64,000 nt of DNA from Ferrimonas futtsuensis DSM 18154 (GTDB taxonomy: Bacteria > Pseudomonadota > Gammaproteobacteria > Enterobacterales > Shewanellaceae), in the NCBI RefSeq assembly GCF_000422645.1, contig NZ_KE383896.1:293566-357565 (forward strand), read 5' to 3'. The notes under the pieces are model-generated. The model ran no database searches and was not told where the DNA came from. It worked only from the letters and a program-made list of their open reading frames with translations. Positions 55,011-64,000 of this stretch are shown piece after piece. Position 1 is the first letter of the stretch. Every line of letters begins with the position of its first letter. A program made the position numbers and the translations under genes.

Positions 55011-57200
55011 CTACAAACGACGATTGAGGAAATCTTCGATGGTGGCCATCAGATGCAGGCCAACGCTTTTGCCTCGCATGGAGTGCTTGGAGCCAGGATA
55101 ATCCTTGGACTCATACAACTTGCCGGCATCCTGCAGCACCTTGTACAGCTGAGTGGAGTTCTGGTAGAGCACGTTGTCGTCCGCCATGCCGTGATAGACA
55201 AACAGCTGGCCTTTGAGGTCTTTGGCATAGGGGAAGACCGCCGACACCTTGTACCCTTCGGTGTTTTCCGCCGGATGGGCCAGGTAACGTTCGGTGTAGT
55301 GGGTGTCATACAGGCCCCAGTCGGTGACCGGCGCGCCGGAGACACCGGCGGCAAAATACTCCCCAGCCTTGAACAGGCCCATCAGCGCCATATAACCGCC
55401 GTAGCTGTGGCCATAGATGGCCAGGCGATCCCCATCCACCCACTCCAGGCTGCGCAGGAATTTGGCTCCGGTGATCTGATCCTCCACCTCCACCTTGCCC
55501 AGGTGACGGTAGATCTGGCTCTCGAACTCGTGGCCACGGGCTGTGGAGCCGCGGTTATCCAGCTGGAACACCCCGTAACCCTGCTGCACCAGGTACTGGG
55601 TGAAGTAGTCGTGACGACTCCAGGCGTCTTTCACCGTTTGCGCCCCGGGGCCTCCGTAGACCCGCACCACCACAGGGTAGCGCTTGCCCGGCTCCACCTG
55701 CGGCTTGAACAGGCGATAGTGCAGGGTCATGCCATTGTCCGCCTTGAGGGTGCCGTATTCTGGCTGGGTCCAATCGCCCCAGTAACTGGCCAACGGATGG
55801 TCCTTGTCTATGGCATTTTCCTCGATCCAGGTGACCCGCTCGCCACTGGCCTTGTGCAGGCTCAGCTGAGGCGGCTGCCGGTTGGAGGAGAAGTGATCCA
55901 GATAGACGCTGCCATCCTTGCTGAACACGGTTGCGTGGAAGCCCTGGCGTTGGCTGAGCTTTTCCACCTTGCCGCCCTCCAGGGAAACCCGGTAGAGATG
56001 GCGTTCAATCGGGGTGTCCTTGCGACCGCTGAAATAGACCCAGCCACCGGCTTCGTCCACCGCTTCCAGGGCGTCCACCGACCAGTCACCGTCAGTCAGC
56101 TGACGCACCAGCTTGCCGCTGGCATCCATCAGGTAGAGATGGCGGAAACCACTGCGCTCTGAGCTCCAGATGAAGCCCGGACGCTGCTTAAGAAAACGCA
56201 AATCATCGGCCAGGTTGACCCAGCTGGTGCTGGTTTCAGTCAGCAGCAGGCTGCGTTTGTTGGACGCCGGCAACCACTGCCATAACTGCAGGGTCTGCTG
56301 ATCACGACTTTGCCACTGCCAGGTCAGGGCCTGGCTGTCGGCGCGCCAGTTGACCCTGGGCAGGTAGCCGCCCTTGTCTTCGGCACCGGGTATCCAGGTC
56401 AGTTGGCCATCACTCAGGCTGACCACTCCGACCCGCACCCTGGCGTTGTCTTCTCCCGCATAGGGGTAGCGCTGTTCGGTAAGCTTGATGCCATCGGCGT
56501 AGATCTCGTTGCGGATCACCAGCTCCACCGGGGATTCGTCCACCTCCAGCAGGGCGATGGCGTGTTCATCGGGTGCCCACCAGTAGCCGCTCATCCGATC
56601 CATCTCCTCCTGGGCGACAAACTCGGACATGCCATGCTTTAGAGGACCCTCACCGCCGCTGGTCAACCGGCGCTCTTTGCCACTGGCCAGATCGATGACG
56701 TACAGCTCCTGGTCGCGAATAAAGGAGACATAGTTGCCCTTGGGAGAGAAGCGGGCGTCGGTTTCGAACGCCTCGGTGCGGGTCAGCTGACGGGGTTTTT
56801 CCCCATCCAGACGATACAGCCACAGGTCGCCACCGATGGGAAAAAGCAGCGCCTTGCCCTGACTGTCCCAGTCATATTCAAGCAACCCCTTGCCGTAGAT
56901 GCGCTGACGCTCACGGCGCGCCTTCTCCTCTTCGGACAGCTCTCCCTCCTCGAACAGGGTGGAGTCCAGCAGCCGGCTGCGCTGACCGCTCTCCAGGCTG
57001 TACTGCCACAGGTCATAACGCTCGAGGTCATCGTTTCGGGGGGCAAGCCAGGTGACGCGTTTGCCGTCAGGGGAGAGGGCGGGCTTAAAAGGCTGGGAAC
57101 CGGCCAACGCCGGCTCACTGACAAGGCGCTCCAGAGTCAGCGGTTGGGCCTGAGCCAGGGCGGACACCAGGGCCAGCCCGGCCAGAATCAGTGGTTTCAT
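55011..57200 (-). CDS. Secreted dipeptidyl-peptidase IV-like S9 peptidase
   Basis: 729 residues. Signal peptide (MKPLILAGLALVSALAQA). N-terminal eight-bladed propeller (about 30-480) carrying the DPP-IV-type double Glu region EFVAQEEMDR, which binds the substrate amino terminus. C-terminal alpha/beta hydrolase: nucleophile S599 in GHSYGGYMA, Asp in HGMADDNV, His in GSKHSMRG. It removes X-Pro or X-Ala dipeptides in the periplasm or outside, and supports growth on peptides with the other peptidases here. Confidence 0.94.
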   Translation of the reverse strand: MKPLILAGLALVSALAQAQPLTLERLVSEPALAGSQPFKPALSPDGKRVTWLAPRNDDLERYDLWQYSLESGQRSRLLDSTLFEEGELSEEEKARRERQRIYGKGLLEYDWDSQGKALLFPIGGDLWLYRLDGEKPRQLTRTEAFETDARFSPKGNYVSFIRDQELYVIDLASGKERRLTSGGEGPLKHGMSEFVAQEEMDRMSGYWWAPDEHAIALLEVDESPVELVIRNEIYADGIKLTEQRYPYAGEDNARVRVGVVSLSDGQLTWIPGAEDKGGYLPRVNWRADSQALTWQWQSRDQQTLQLWQWLPASNKRSLLLTETSTSWVNLADDLRFLKQRPGFIWSSERSGFRHLYLMDASGKLVRQLTDGDWSVDALEAVDEAGGWVYFSGRKDTPIERHLYRVSLEGGKVEKLSQRQGFHATVFSKDGSVYLDHFSSNRQPPQLSLHKASGERVTWIEENAIDKDHPLASYWGDWTQPEYGTLKADNGMTLHYRLFKPQVEPGKRYPVVVRVYGGPGAQTVKDAWSRHDYFTQYLVQQGYGVFQLDNRGSTARGHEFESQIYRHLGKVEVEDQITGAKFLRSLEWVDGDRLAIYGHSYGGYMALMGLFKAGEYFAAGVSGAPVTDWGLYDTHYTERYLAHPAENTEGYKVSAVFPYAKDLKGQLFVYHGMADDNVLYQNSTQLYKVLQDAGKLYESKDYPGSKHSMRGKSVGLHLMATIEDFLNRRL

Positions 57201-57311
57201 GGTCTGTCATCCTGCAGAGTCGAATGGCAGGATTGTCCACAAAACCGGAGGGAATCACAAACCGGCTCACCCAAAGCGTCGCTTTAGATTGCCGGCTTTT
57301 ATGGTCGGATA

Positions 57312-57695
57312 TCAGGCCTCTTGGGCCTCATCCAGCTTGTTCTCCAGCAGCTTCGGCCCATCTTTAACCCGGGTACCGATAAACTGACCGCCGTTAAAGA
57401 TCTCGATTTTATCTGTAACAATTTCCCCTTCGACGGTTCCGGTGGCGCTGATGGTCAGACGCTGGCATTGCACTTTGCCCTCGATCCGTCCCTCCACCTG
57501 CAACTGGTCAGACACCACGCGGCCGTGGATCTCCCCCTGGCTCTCTACTACCACCAAGCCGGTGGCGGTCAATTCGCCTTCGATGCGACCGTCGACGACA
57601 CAGTCGCCCTCGATGTGGAGACTGCCCTCCAGGCGGCTGGATTGGGCGAAGTAGGTCAGGCCGGAACGGCTCTTCTTATTGGCTTTCCCAAACAC
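57312..57695 (-). CDS. Bactofilin (polymer-forming cytoskeletal protein)
   Basis: 127 residues from a GTG with AGGGG upstream; a nearby ATG is out of frame. The core is a repeated beta-helix pattern typical of bactofilins (SRLEGSLHIEGDCVVDGRIEGEL ... VEGRIEGKVQCQRLTI). Such proteins form filaments on the inner membrane and often recruit cell-wall enzymes. Short flanks at both ends. Partner unknown; no M23 gene is adjacent, though one lies in the window at 2.8 kb. Confidence 0.92.
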   Translation of the reverse strand: MFGKANKKSRSGLTYFAQSSRLEGSLHIEGDCVVDGRIEGELTATGLVVVESQGEIHGRVVSDQLQVEGRIEGKVQCQRLTISATGTVEGEIVTDKIEIFNGGQFIGTRVKDGPKLLENKLDEAQEA

Positions 57696-57948
57696 GATGG
57701 CATACCCCTAATCTAATAATTGTGTCTTTCTTCTGCGGTGCTCAATCACCCAGCTTTCCATCCCTAGGCGACCTGTTATAAACAAAACTGTTACCCGCCT
57801 CAAGCGAATAAAATTCACTCAGCTCGTTTTTTTCGGTCAGATCGCGCTGTCCCACCATCTTAAGCGGCGTTTAACGCTGCATCTCATCACATTTTTCGCT
57901 ATCATTGCCGGTTAATTAATCCAGCCAATCATAAAGATAGGACCCTGC

Positions 57949-58917
57949 ATGCAACGCCTACACGAGTCCCTGGTTAAACAGGGCTTAACTTCCGAGTTAC
58001 AACAACTGATTATGACCCTGGCCGAGTGCGGCGTAGAGATCAGCCGACTGGTTCGTGGTGGTGCCCTGGCCGGGGTGCTGGGCGTCGCCGAAACTGAAAA
58101 TGTTCAGGGTGAAACCCAGAAGAAGCTGGACATCATCGCCAACGACCTGATCAAGGAAAAGCTGGCTGCCAGTCCTTTGGTGAAAGGGATCGCCTCCGAA
58201 GAGGAAACCGATGTGGTCCCCGCCAATGACGCCGGTCAGTACCTGGTGTGCTTCGATCCCCTGGACGGCTCCTCCAACATCGACATCAACTCCCTGGTAG
58301 GCACCATCTTCTCCGTGCTGCCGGCCCCAGAGGGTGAGGTGAACGAGCAGGCGTTTATGCAGCCCGGCGTCAACCAGAGCTGTGCCTGTTACATGCTCTA
58401 TGGCCCAGCCACCGTGCTGGCCATGACGACAGGCAATGGTACCCTGATGTTCAGCCTGGATCCCAACGCCGACGAGTTCATCCTGATTGATGAGCGTGTT
58501 GAGGTGCCCGCCGAGACCGGTGAGTTTGCCATCAACATGTCCAACCAACGCTTCTGGCAGGCACCGATGCAACGCTACATCGCCGACCTGATCCAGGGCA
58601 AAGAGGGCCCTCGCGGCCGCAACTTTAATATGCGCTGGATCGCCGCCATGGTTGGCGACGTACACCGTGTGCTGAGCCGTGGTGGCTTGTTCACCTACCC
58701 TCAGGACACCAAAAACCCGGCCAAACCGTTCAAACTTCGTCTGATGTACGAAGCCAACCCCATGAGCTTCCTGGTTGAGCAGGCTGGCGGCAAGGCGTCC
58801 ACCGGCTATGAGCGGATCATGGAGATTCAACCGGATCAGATCCACCAGCGAGTGGCGGTGATCCTGGGGTCGGCAGACGAGGTCAACACCTGCCTGCGCT
58901 ATCACCGCGAAGGCTGA
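57949..58917 (+). CDS. fbp: Fructose-1,6-bisphosphatase class I
   Basis: 322 residues (E. coli 332). Gluconeogenic phosphatase: F1,6BP to F6P. The metal site [17 protein letters not shown] and the earlier EEET (IASEEET) are intact. AGGA precedes the ATG. The 253-base upstream gap (57696-57948) holds its promoter region but no gene. ppa follows 35 bases later. Confidence 0.97.
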   Translation: MQRLHESLVKQGLTSELQQLIMTLAECGVEISRLVRGGALAGVLGVAETENVQGETQKKLDIIANDLIKEKLAASPLVKGIASEEETDVVPANDAGQYLVCFDPLDGSSNIDINSLVGTIFSVLPAPEGEVNEQAFMQPGVNQSCACYMLYGPATVLAMTTGNGTLMFSLDPNADEFILIDERVEVPAETGEFAINMSNQRFWQAPMQRYIADLIQGKEGPRGRNFNMRWIAAMVGDVHRVLSRGGLFTYPQDTKNPAKPFKLRLMYEANPMSFLVEQAGGKASTGYERIMEIQPDQIHQRVAVILGSADEVNTCLRYHREG

Positions 58918-58952
58918 CCCAATCAACACTCTGGCTGTTTAAGGAAAAATCT

Positions 58953-59486
58953 ATGAGCCTGAATCACGTACCCGCGGGTAAATCTCTTCCGGACGATATC
59001 TATGTGATCATCGAGATCCCGGCGAACCACGACCCCATCAAGTACGAGGTGGACAAGGACAGCGGTGCCCTGTTTGTGGACCGTTTCATGAAATCACCCA
59101 TGTTCTACCCGGCCAACTACGGCTATGTGAACCAAACCCTGAGCCTGGATGGTGACCCTGTGGACGTGCTGGTGCCCAGCCCCTTCCCTCTGGCACCCGG
59201 CTCGGTGATTCGCTGCCGTCCCGTTGGCGTGCTGAACATGACCGATGAGTCCGGCGAAGACGCCAAGATCATCGCGGTTCCCCACACCAAACTGACTCAG
59301 GAGTATGACCACATTCAGGACGTGGATGATGTCCCTGCCCTGCTGAAGGCGCAGATCACCCAGTTCTTCGAGCGTTATAAGGAGCTGGAACCCAACAAGT
59401 GGGTGAAAGTGGAAGGCTGGGCCGACGCGGCCGCCGCTCGTGAAGAGATCCTCTCTTCCGCCAAGCGTTACCAGGATCAGGGCTGA
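58953..59486 (+). CDS. ppa: Inorganic pyrophosphatase (family I)
   Basis: 177 residues (E. coli 176). Hydrolyses pyrophosphate, driving biosynthetic reactions. The active-site signature DGDPVDVLV and the KYEVDKDSG and EDAKIIAVP segments are conserved. Ribosome site AAGGA 7 bases upstream. Likely co-transcribed with fbp, then terminated. Confidence 0.98.
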   Translation: MSLNHVPAGKSLPDDIYVIIEIPANHDPIKYEVDKDSGALFVDRFMKSPMFYPANYGYVNQTLSLDGDPVDVLVPSPFPLAPGSVIRCRPVGVLNMTDESGEDAKIIAVPHTKLTQEYDHIQDVDDVPALLKAQITQFFERYKELEPNKWVKVEGWADAAAAREEILSSAKRYQDQG

Positions 59487-59502
59487 GACTCAGCCAGATA
59501 AG

Positions 59503-59530
59503 AAAAAGGTTGGCCTCGGCCAACCTTTTT
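59503..59530. terminator. Bidirectional terminator after ppa
   Basis: AAAAAGGTTGGC-CTCG-GCCAACCTTTTT followed by further T's; it lies between converging genes. Confidence 0.95.
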
Positions 59531-59539
59531 TTTCACCCT

Positions 59540-60670
59540 TCAGTGCTCGAACGCCCTGAGTTTGAGCTGGTAGCGCTCCTTCTCAGTGCGCGGTGCCAAC
59601 TTGATGGCATCGGTGAGGGCCCGCTGGCTGTCATCCAGCTGGCCCAGTTGGAAATAGGCCCTGGAAAGCCCGAAATGGAACTCATGATGATAATCGGCGA
59701 GTTTCACCGCTTTGCGGTACTGGCTTAGGGCCTGGCTAAAATTGCCTCGATTGTATGACGCTTCCGCCATATCGAAGTAGTAAAAGGGGTTATCCAAACG
59801 ACTCAACTCTATCTGGCGATGCAGTTTGGCCCACTCGGTGAGCCGCCCCTGGGAGGCAAGCAATACCGCCAGGTTGTGCATGCTGTGCAGTGGGTCGATG
59901 CCCAACTCCATCACATAGCGATACACCTGCTCCGCTTCCTCCTCCATGCCTTGGCGCTTATACAAAACCCCCAGAGTATTCCAGGCGGCGCTCATCTGCG
60001 GATCAAGCCTGAGAGCCTGCTTCAGATAGTGGTAGGCATGATCCGGCTTCTCCTCCACTATGTGCTCTGCCGCCAGATTGCTGAAGAACCGGGCCAGGAC
60101 TTCGGATTCAGACAACTTCACCACCCGGTAGCCCCGGACCTGGCTGCTGGGGAGAAAATCGATCACCGTACTGTTTCCTCCCAGCGGAGACCAGTCACCG
60201 GGCTGAGCAATGGCCTCAAGTTTGATGTTGACGTGGTCATTCACCAGATAGATGCCGCCACGACGATCCCAGATGGGCGGCGACTTCACCAACTGGTACT
60301 CCACCTCGAGGTGAAGTTCCTTGGCCAGTGCCGCCGTCATCACCACCAGGGACATGCAGTTGCCCGAACGCAGTTGGTAGGTCTGCGACGCGATCTGGGT
60401 AACGCTGTTGTCGTACTCAAACCCCCGTTTGACGCTGACCAGCTCTGCCAGCATATCGATGCGCATCGCCGTACTGCTTGAGGTACGTCCGGCCTTGGAG
60501 GTGAACTTTCGCATGTCCCGGTCCAGGGCAAACAGTTGATCCTGCGTGATCACATCCTCCACCTCGGCAAAGGCGGAGTCAGCCAACACCGGGGCAGACA
60601 CAGTCGGCTGGGGGGTCGACATGCATCCACCAAGCAGCACAAAAATGAGGCCGAGCATCAAAAGTCTCAT
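59540..60670 (-). CDS. Lipoprotein with transglutaminase-like and TPR domains
   Basis: About 376 residues. Lipobox LLGGC near residue 16. The first half has a transglutaminase/papain-like arrangement: Cys in RSGNCMSLVVMTAALAKEL and His in NDHVNIKLE. The second half contains four to five TPR repeats (SAAWNTLGVLYKRQGMEEEAEQVYRY; YYFDMAEASYNRGNFSQAL; FHFGLSRAYFQLGQLDDSQRAL). Probably inner-face outer-membrane protein acting on, or scaffolding, other envelope proteins. Catalysis is not proven, since the acidic third residue is uncertain. Confidence 0.8.
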   Translation of the reverse strand: MRLLMLGLIFVLLGGCMSTPQPTVSAPVLADSAFAEVEDVITQDQLFALDRDMRKFTSKAGRTSSSTAMRIDMLAELVSVKRGFEYDNSVTQIASQTYQLRSGNCMSLVVMTAALAKELHLEVEYQLVKSPPIWDRRGGIYLVNDHVNIKLEAIAQPGDWSPLGGNSTVIDFLPSSQVRGYRVVKLSESEVLARFFSNLAAEHIVEEKPDHAYHYLKQALRLDPQMSAAWNTLGVLYKRQGMEEEAEQVYRYVMELGIDPLHSMHNLAVLLASQGRLTEWAKLHRQIELSRLDNPFYYFDMAEASYNRGNFSQALSQYRKAVKLADYHHEFHFGLSRAYFQLGQLDDSQRALTDAIKLAPRTEKERYQLKLRAFEH

Positions 60671-60847
60671 ACCCCTAATGCTAGTCCGGCCAGGGGGCGT
60701 TAACAAAACAGACCACAATCTTGTTACAATTTGCCATCGGCAAAATTCAGTTACGCAATTCGTTGGGTCAGTATTAAAAACCCTTTGTTCCAGCCCTGGC
60801 TACCCCCTAGGATAGAGACCCCCTCTCTCTGGATAAGGCCCGCCATT

Positions 60848-62026
60848 TTGACTCCAACCCGTCCTCAACTGTTGCTGATGATGACCTTTATCATGTCCCT
60901 GGTGTTTGCCGTCTGGCAGGTGCTGCTGAACAACTTCGTGGTGGAGGTGGCGTCGTTTACCGGCAAGGAGATTGGGCTGCTGCAGTCCCTGCGGGAGGTA
61001 CCGGGATTTCTCGCCTTCACCGCCATCCTGGTGCTGCTGGTGATCCGCGAGCAGAGGTTTGCCCTTATCTCGCTGTTGTTGCTTTGCGTCGGAGTGGCGC
61101 TGACGGGCTGGTTTCCGTCGGTACTGGGACTCTACTGCACCACGGTGCTGATGTCCGTGGGCTTCCACTACTATGAAACCTGCAATCAGTCCCTGACGCT
61201 GCAGTGGCTGCCCAAAGGAGAAGCCGCCGCCTTTCTGGGACAGGCGCTGTCGGTCAAGGCTGCGGGCGCACTGCTGGGGTACGGCAGCATCTGGCTGCTG
61301 ATGACCGGCCTGGGGCTGCCCTACGAGTGGGTCTACACCCTGGTAGGCGGACTGGGATTGCTGATGGTGTTCTACTGCATGGCGCGCTTTCCTCAGTTCA
61401 CCGAGGACGCCCCGCAGCAGAAGCGGTTGCTGCTGCGTAAACGCTACAGCCTCTACTACCTGCTGACCTTCCTCTCCGGCGCCCGCAGGCAGATCTTCAT
61501 GGTGTTTGCCGCCTTCATGATGGTGGAAAAATTTGGTTACAGCGTTACAGAGATCACCGCCCTATTCCTAATCAACTACCTGTTTAACTTGCTGTTTGCC
61601 AAACGCATCGGCCAGTGGATTGGTCGCATCGGTGAGCGGCGTACCCTGATGATTGAATACGTCGGTCTGATTCTGGTGTTTATCAGCTACGCCAACGTGG
61701 AGCACCCGACCCTGGCCGCTGGTCTCTATGTCATCGATCACCTGTTCTTTGCCATGGCCATTGCCATCAAGACCTACTTCCAGAAGATTGCCGATCCAGA
61801 CGAGATCGCCGCAACCGCAGGAATCAGCTTTACCATCAACCACATCGCTGCCGTGGTGATTCCGGCTCTTCTGGGACTGGTGTGGCTACACTCTCCGGCT
61901 CTGGTGTTTTATATTGGGGCGGGGATCGGCCTGTGCTCCTTGCTGGCGGCCCTGAGCCTTCCGGCGACACCTGCGCCGGGTAATGAGACACGCTGGGGCG
62001 CCCTGTTCCCCGCCACACAGACCTGA
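60848..62026 (+). CDS. MFS transporter
   Basis: 392 residues if started at the TTG at 60848 (AAGG 9 bases upstream); the first ATG in frame downstream is at 60878, and upstream ATG/GTG starts lie in the leader. Twelve hydrophobic segments and a short basic loop between helices 2 and 3 fit the major facilitator superfamily. The substrate is not recognisable. Four bases separate it from the next gene. Confidence 0.85.
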   Translation: MTPTRPQLLLMMTFIMSLVFAVWQVLLNNFVVEVASFTGKEIGLLQSLREVPGFLAFTAILVLLVIREQRFALISLLLLCVGVALTGWFPSVLGLYCTTVLMSVGFHYYETCNQSLTLQWLPKGEAAAFLGQALSVKAAGALLGYGSIWLLMTGLGLPYEWVYTLVGGLGLLMVFYCMARFPQFTEDAPQQKRLLLRKRYSLYYLLTFLSGARRQIFMVFAAFMMVEKFGYSVTEITALFLINYLFNLLFAKRIGQWIGRIGERRTLMIEYVGLILVFISYANVEHPTLAAGLYVIDHLFFAMAIAIKTYFQKIADPDEIAATAGISFTINHIAAVVIPALLGLVWLHSPALVFYIGAGIGLCSLLAALSLPATPAPGNETRWGALFPATQT

Positions 62027-62030
62027 GCCT

Positions 62031-62852
62031 ATGACTGACAAGATCATGGCCGCCCCGCCAAAGCGGGAGAGCAGCCGCACTGCAAGACAGCAAGCCGTGA
62101 CCCTGGCGCGGCGAATCGGCTTGACCGGCAATGACGCAGAGACCGCCGGCGCCCTGGCCCAGCGCACCGAAATTCGATTGAAAAACTGGCAGGAGCAACG
62201 GCAGCAAAACCTGGAAACCGTGGTGAAACAGGCCATTGGACTGGCTGGCAACGCCGTCAGCAACAAGGAGCTGGATCCAGACTGGCAGTTTCAATTTTGT
62301 CAGATGGCGGAGCAGATCCACAACGGCAGTATGCAGAAGCTGTGGGCTCAGATTCTGGCCACCGAGTTGAGTCTTCCCGGCAGCTTCGGCTTGCGGACTC
62401 TGGAAACTCTGAAGGGGATGACCCAGAGAGAGGCGCTGCAATTTGCCCGAACCGTGGCGATCTCATGCCAGCTCAATGGGGACCCAAGCCACAAGGTGAT
62501 CCTGGGCTATCGCCGGGAAGCGGGCTTTGGCGGCTTCAGCTCAGCCCGCCAGGAGACGCTCAATCTGTCAGGCCAGGGGTTGCCCTACTCGACAGTACTG
62601 ACACTGCGGGATCTCGGTCTGTTGTTCGCCACCGAACTGGAGACCGGCCCCCTGCCCGCCAAGCAGGCCATGCTGATCCGCTGTCAGGGTCATACCATGA
62701 AGTTTGTGGCCAAGAGCGCCCGTCTCAGGCTGAGGTACTACCGCTTTACCCAGGTAGGAGATGAACTGGCCCGGCTGATCACCGAGCCTGCCAATGAAGA
62801 GTACTGCGAGTCGTTAACCAAACTGCTGCTGGACGACTTCCTCCCCCAGTAG
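62031..62852 (+). CDS. TIGR03899-type hypothetical protein (DUF2806-related)
   Basis: 273 residues from the ATG at 62031, 4 bases after the MFS stop. The segment ELDPDWQFQFCQMAEQIHNGSMQKLWAQILATEL is typical of the TIGR03899/DUF2806 group known from Shewanella and Vibrio. Cytoplasmic, mainly helical. Function unknown. Its 3' end overlaps the converging cobA gene by 39 bases. Confidence 0.78.
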   Translation: MTDKIMAAPPKRESSRTARQQAVTLARRIGLTGNDAETAGALAQRTEIRLKNWQEQRQQNLETVVKQAIGLAGNAVSNKELDPDWQFQFCQMAEQIHNGSMQKLWAQILATELSLPGSFGLRTLETLKGMTQREALQFARTVAISCQLNGDPSHKVILGYRREAGFGGFSSARQETLNLSGQGLPYSTVLTLRDLGLLFATELETGPLPAKQAMLIRCQGHTMKFVAKSARLRLRYYRFTQVGDELARLITEPANEEYCESLTKLLLDDFLPQ

Positions 62853-63620
62853 CTCTGCACTGAACCAATCCAGCGAGTGATGCAAAGACACCACGTCACC
62901 GACGATCAAGGCGGCCGGTGTCTGCACGCAAGGATCGGAGGCCAGCTGTTCCAACTCTCCGAGACTGCCTGTCACCACCGTCTGCTGAGGCTGGCTGGCT
63001 CGGCTGACGATGGCCACCGGAGTGTCACTGGACAAGCCTCCCTCCATCAGCCCCATGGCGATGGTTCCGGCCCGGGCCACGCCCATGTAGATCACCAAGG
63101 TATGATGACTGAGCGCCAGCTTGTACCAGTCGGCAATGGGCTCACCGCCCATGCCATGACCGGTGACAAAGGTCACCCCGCGAGACAGGGTCCTGTGGGT
63201 CAGGGGAATGGCGCCATAGGAGGCACACGCCGTGGCAGCCGTGACGCCGGGCACCACTTCGTAATCGATGTCCGCCTTTCGCAGAGCGAGCATCTCCTCA
63301 CCGCCACGGCCGAACATCAGCGGATCGCCTCCTTTCAGGCGCACCACCGAACGGTCGCCGGAGGATGCCTTGGCCACCAACAGTCGGTTAATCTCCTCCT
63401 GAGACATGGAGTGACGGCCGCAGCGCTTACCCACGGCAACACGCTCTGCATCCGGATTGATGAGTGCCAGAATGGGCTCACTCACCAACGCATCATAGAG
63501 CACCACGTCGGCTCCCTGAATGGCGCGAAGTGCCTTGACGGTCAACAGGTCAGGATCGCCGGGGCCGGCACCCACTATGGCCACCCTGCCGGTACGATTG
63601 GGTAAAGTTATCAGGCTCAC
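62814..63620 (-). CDS. cobA: Uroporphyrinogen-III C-methyltransferase
   Basis: 268 residues from the GTG at 63620, which has AGGGAG 6 bases upstream; an ATG at 63641 would add seven residues but lacks a ribosome site. SUMT signatures: VGAGPGDPDLLTVKALR, VRLKGGDPLMFGRGGEE, VVPGVTAATA and LTHR. Methylates uroporphyrinogen III at C2 and C7 with SAM to give precorrin-2, the branch to siroheme. Stand-alone (no CysG fusion). In the same window hemL makes the first heme precursor. Confidence 0.95.
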   Translation of the reverse strand: MSLITLPNRTGRVAIVGAGPGDPDLLTVKALRAIQGADVVLYDALVSEPILALINPDAERVAVGKRCGRHSMSQEEINRLLVAKASSGDRSVVRLKGGDPLMFGRGGEEMLALRKADIDYEVVPGVTAATACASYGAIPLTHRTLSRGVTFVTGHGMGGEPIADWYKLALSHHTLVIYMGVARAGTIAMGLMEGGLSSDTPVAIVSRASQPQQTVVTGSLGELEQLASDPCVQTPAALIVGDVVSLHHSLDWFSAELLGEEVVQQQFG

Positions 63621-63779
63621 CAGATTCTCCCTTGTCAGCATCGGAACAGCTTAGAGCCATCGCTAATAACCACAAAGAATCAGTTTGGAACTTTTAATAC
63701 CTTTATTGCATATAAAGTTAACTCTTTAAGAACATCGGTCTGTAAATTAGCCACTTAGCCAAATTTCCTTAAAGAGCGC

Positions 63780-63807
63780 TTGCGCATCCTAAGAAAGTCG
63801 CTATCAT
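63780..63807 (+). promoter_or_regulatory. Promoter of tRNA-Pro
   Basis: TTGCGC (63780-63785), 16-base spacer, TATCAT (63802-63807), then a GC-rich discriminator (GGCCGCCG) typical of stringently controlled stable-RNA promoters. Confidence 0.65.
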
Positions 63808-63845
63808 AGGCCGCCGTTGAGTTCGGTAACCGAATGAAACGAAAT

Positions 63846-63922
<77 letters not shown>

Positions 63923-63930
63923 CATTCAAG

Positions 63931-63958
63931 AGCCCTGTTCGCAAGAACGGGGCTTTTC
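63931..63958 (+). terminator. Terminator of tRNA-Pro
   Basis: AGCCCTGTTC-GCAA-GAACGGGGCT (one G-U pair) followed by TTT, 8 bases after the tRNA. Confidence 0.92.
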
Positions 63959-64000
63959 TCGTTTTAGAGCCGCTACGCGACTCGGTCAGAGGGCTAGGCG

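Overview
The window reads as ordinary core chromosome of a marine-type gammaproteobacterium in the Alteromonadales, closest in gene content to Ferrimonas/Shewanella. This placement is inference from gene order and protein families, since no marker gene such as 16S rRNA is present. The DNA is GC-rich and densely coded, with many 1-4 bp start/stop overlaps and clear hairpin-plus-T-run terminators. I see no insertion sequence, integrase, phage gene, CRISPR array or rRNA. One tRNA-Pro lies at the right edge. A notably AT-rich patch (about 21.85-22.30 kb) and the lower-GC lipoprotein gene beside it are the most foreign-looking DNA.

Layout. 0-2.6 kb: end of a TRIC-type channel gene, two small hypotheticals, tyrS. 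2.8-5.2 kb: a cell-wall pair (M23 endopeptidase and anmK). 5.2-8.9 kb: a periplasmic DGSG-repeat protein divergent from a secreted M6 metalloprotease with a GlyGly-CTERM tail and a long structured leader. 9-13.2 kb: an RND efflux pump pair. 13.4-17.8 kb: erpA, a DUF6776-type protein, a ClC channel with CBS domains, hemL. 18.1-21.8 kb: a giant lipoprotein. 22.3-25.7 kb: pyrBI, a YggL-like protein, a DUF2797 protein, yihD. 25.7-31.1 kb: a LysR regulator divergent from the glutathione-dependent formaldehyde pathway (frmA, frmB), then a DCC protein, an SDR and a DUF3626 protein. 31.2-31.8 kb: an RcsF-like lipoprotein and ybaM.

31.9-50.7 kb follows the order of the Escherichia coli mrcB-hrpB-thpR-sfsA-dksA-gluQ-pcnB-folK-panB-panC-panD-yadH-yadG-hpt region, with local insertions (a diguanylate cyclase, pepB, a Rossmann protein, a 31-residue membrane protein, a TrmB-like methyltransferase) and without can. 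The genes make peptidoglycan, folate and pantothenate precursors and purine-salvage nucleotides, and control stringent-response transcription and RNA polyadenylation.

50.7-52.6 kb: ubiX and mpl. 52.7-54.2 kb: a NhaC-family transporter behind tandem MetJ boxes and a good sigma70 promoter, so probably the methionine transporter MetT. 54.3-57.7 kb: small membrane proteins (one a partial tandem duplication), a DPP-IV-like peptidase, a bactofilin. 57.9-63.9 kb: fbp, ppa, a transglutaminase-like/TPR lipoprotein, an MFS transporter, a TIGR03899-type protein, cobA and tRNA-Pro(UGG).

The most rewarding observations are the MetJ-controlled transporter, the AUU start of pcnB (as in E. coli), the RcsF-like protein with exactly conserved cysteine spacing, unannotated small proteins (54 and 31 residues), the structured leader of the M6 protease, and the partial duplication at 54.6 kb. 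I found no clear new multi-gene defence or mobile system.
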